Positions 6,124 through 6,159 of a DNA stretch of 6,159 nucleotides are shown here, one piece after another (within the stretch, counting starts at the first letter, position 1; each line of letters starts with the position of its first letter). The notes beneath the pieces are model-generated. The model was not told where the DNA came from. It made no database searches and was given only the letters and a program-made list of their open reading frames with translations. The DNA is from Verrucomicrobia bacterium UBA1731 (GTDB lineage Bacteria > Verrucomicrobiota > Kiritimatiellia > RFP12 > UBA1067): positions 6,727-12,885 of the forward strand of contig DCIH01000023.1 of NCBI GenBank assembly GCA_002317575.1. The letters are read 5' to 3'. A program made the translations under genes and the position numbers.

Positions 6124-6159
6124 TCACGGCAACGTCAATTCGAACGCGACGGGACCGAG
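6124..6159 (-). CDS. C-terminal end of an unidentified upstream gene (partial)
   Basis: The minus strand reads LGPVAFELTLP followed by TGA at 6124, with mostly G or C at third codon positions, like the confirmed genes here. The hydrophobic-polar alternation resembles a final beta strand, as in many extracellular enzymes, but 11 residues cannot identify a family. It ends 34 bases before the CE15 start, so the CE15 gene is probably transcribed with it. A second open frame through this region ends in the ATGA at the CE15 start, but it has weaker third-position GC and an Arg/Lys-rich product. Confidence 0.5.
   Translation of the reverse strand, partial: LGPVAFELTLP

Noticed and set aside
6087..6157. 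An alternative upstream frame ending in ATGA at the CE15 start
   Set aside because: It would give an attractive four-base overlap, but third codon positions are often A or T and the product is Arg/Lys-rich. The frame ending at 6124 has codon use like the real genes.

Overview
The window is about 6.2 kb of GC-rich DNA, and every gene I can support lies on the minus strand, so transcription runs from high to low coordinates. Nearly all of it is coding, with gaps of 5 to 39 bases. Shine-Dalgarno sites are clear in front of most genes. Two secreted carbohydrate-type esterases, one of them a CE15 glucuronoyl esterase, sit beside redox genes. This combination suggests a polysaccharide-degrading Gram-negative bacterium, possibly of the Planctomycetes-Verrucomicrobia-Lentisphaerae-Kiritimatiellae group. 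The taxonomic placement is an inference from gene content and base composition, not from a marker gene.

Layout in transcription order: (1) the last 11 codons of an unidentified gene (6124-6159); (2) a secreted CE15 family 4-O-methyl-glucuronoyl methylesterase (4737-6089); (3) a 39-base gap holding a 22-bp imperfect dyad and an extended -10 promoter so close to the next ATG that the transcript should be leaderless; (4) a CcdA/DsbD-type six-helix thiol-electron transporter fused in frame to a canonical WCGPC thioredoxin (3708-4697), with a consensus Shine-Dalgarno site placed inside the frame just before the thioredoxin methionine; (5) a secreted protein made of two tandem alpha/beta-hydrolase esterase domains, each with its own catalytic triad (1924-3702); (6) an electron-transfer-flavoprotein:quinone oxidoreductase relative whose ferredoxin tail has eight cysteines instead of the usual four ligands (71-1909); (7) the first 19 codons of another gene (1-58).

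How they may work together: the two esterases would act outside the cytoplasm on plant cell wall polymers. CE15 cuts glucuronoyl esters between lignin and xylan, and the tandem hydrolase probably removes acetyl or similar acyl groups. The CcdA-thioredoxin protein would carry reducing equivalents from the cytoplasm across the membrane. It could maintain cysteines in exported proteins such as the cysteine-rich tandem esterase, though that link is speculative. The ETF-QO-like protein points to flavin/quinone electron transfer and has no evident link to the esterases beyond its position. The tight spacing from 4697 down to position 1 suggests one operon with its own promoter; the CE15 gene probably belongs to a separate upstream transcript. 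The most unusual feature is gene 4, which could make both a membrane-anchored and a free thioredoxin from one reading frame. I see no tRNA, rRNA, CRISPR array, insertion sequence or phage feature.
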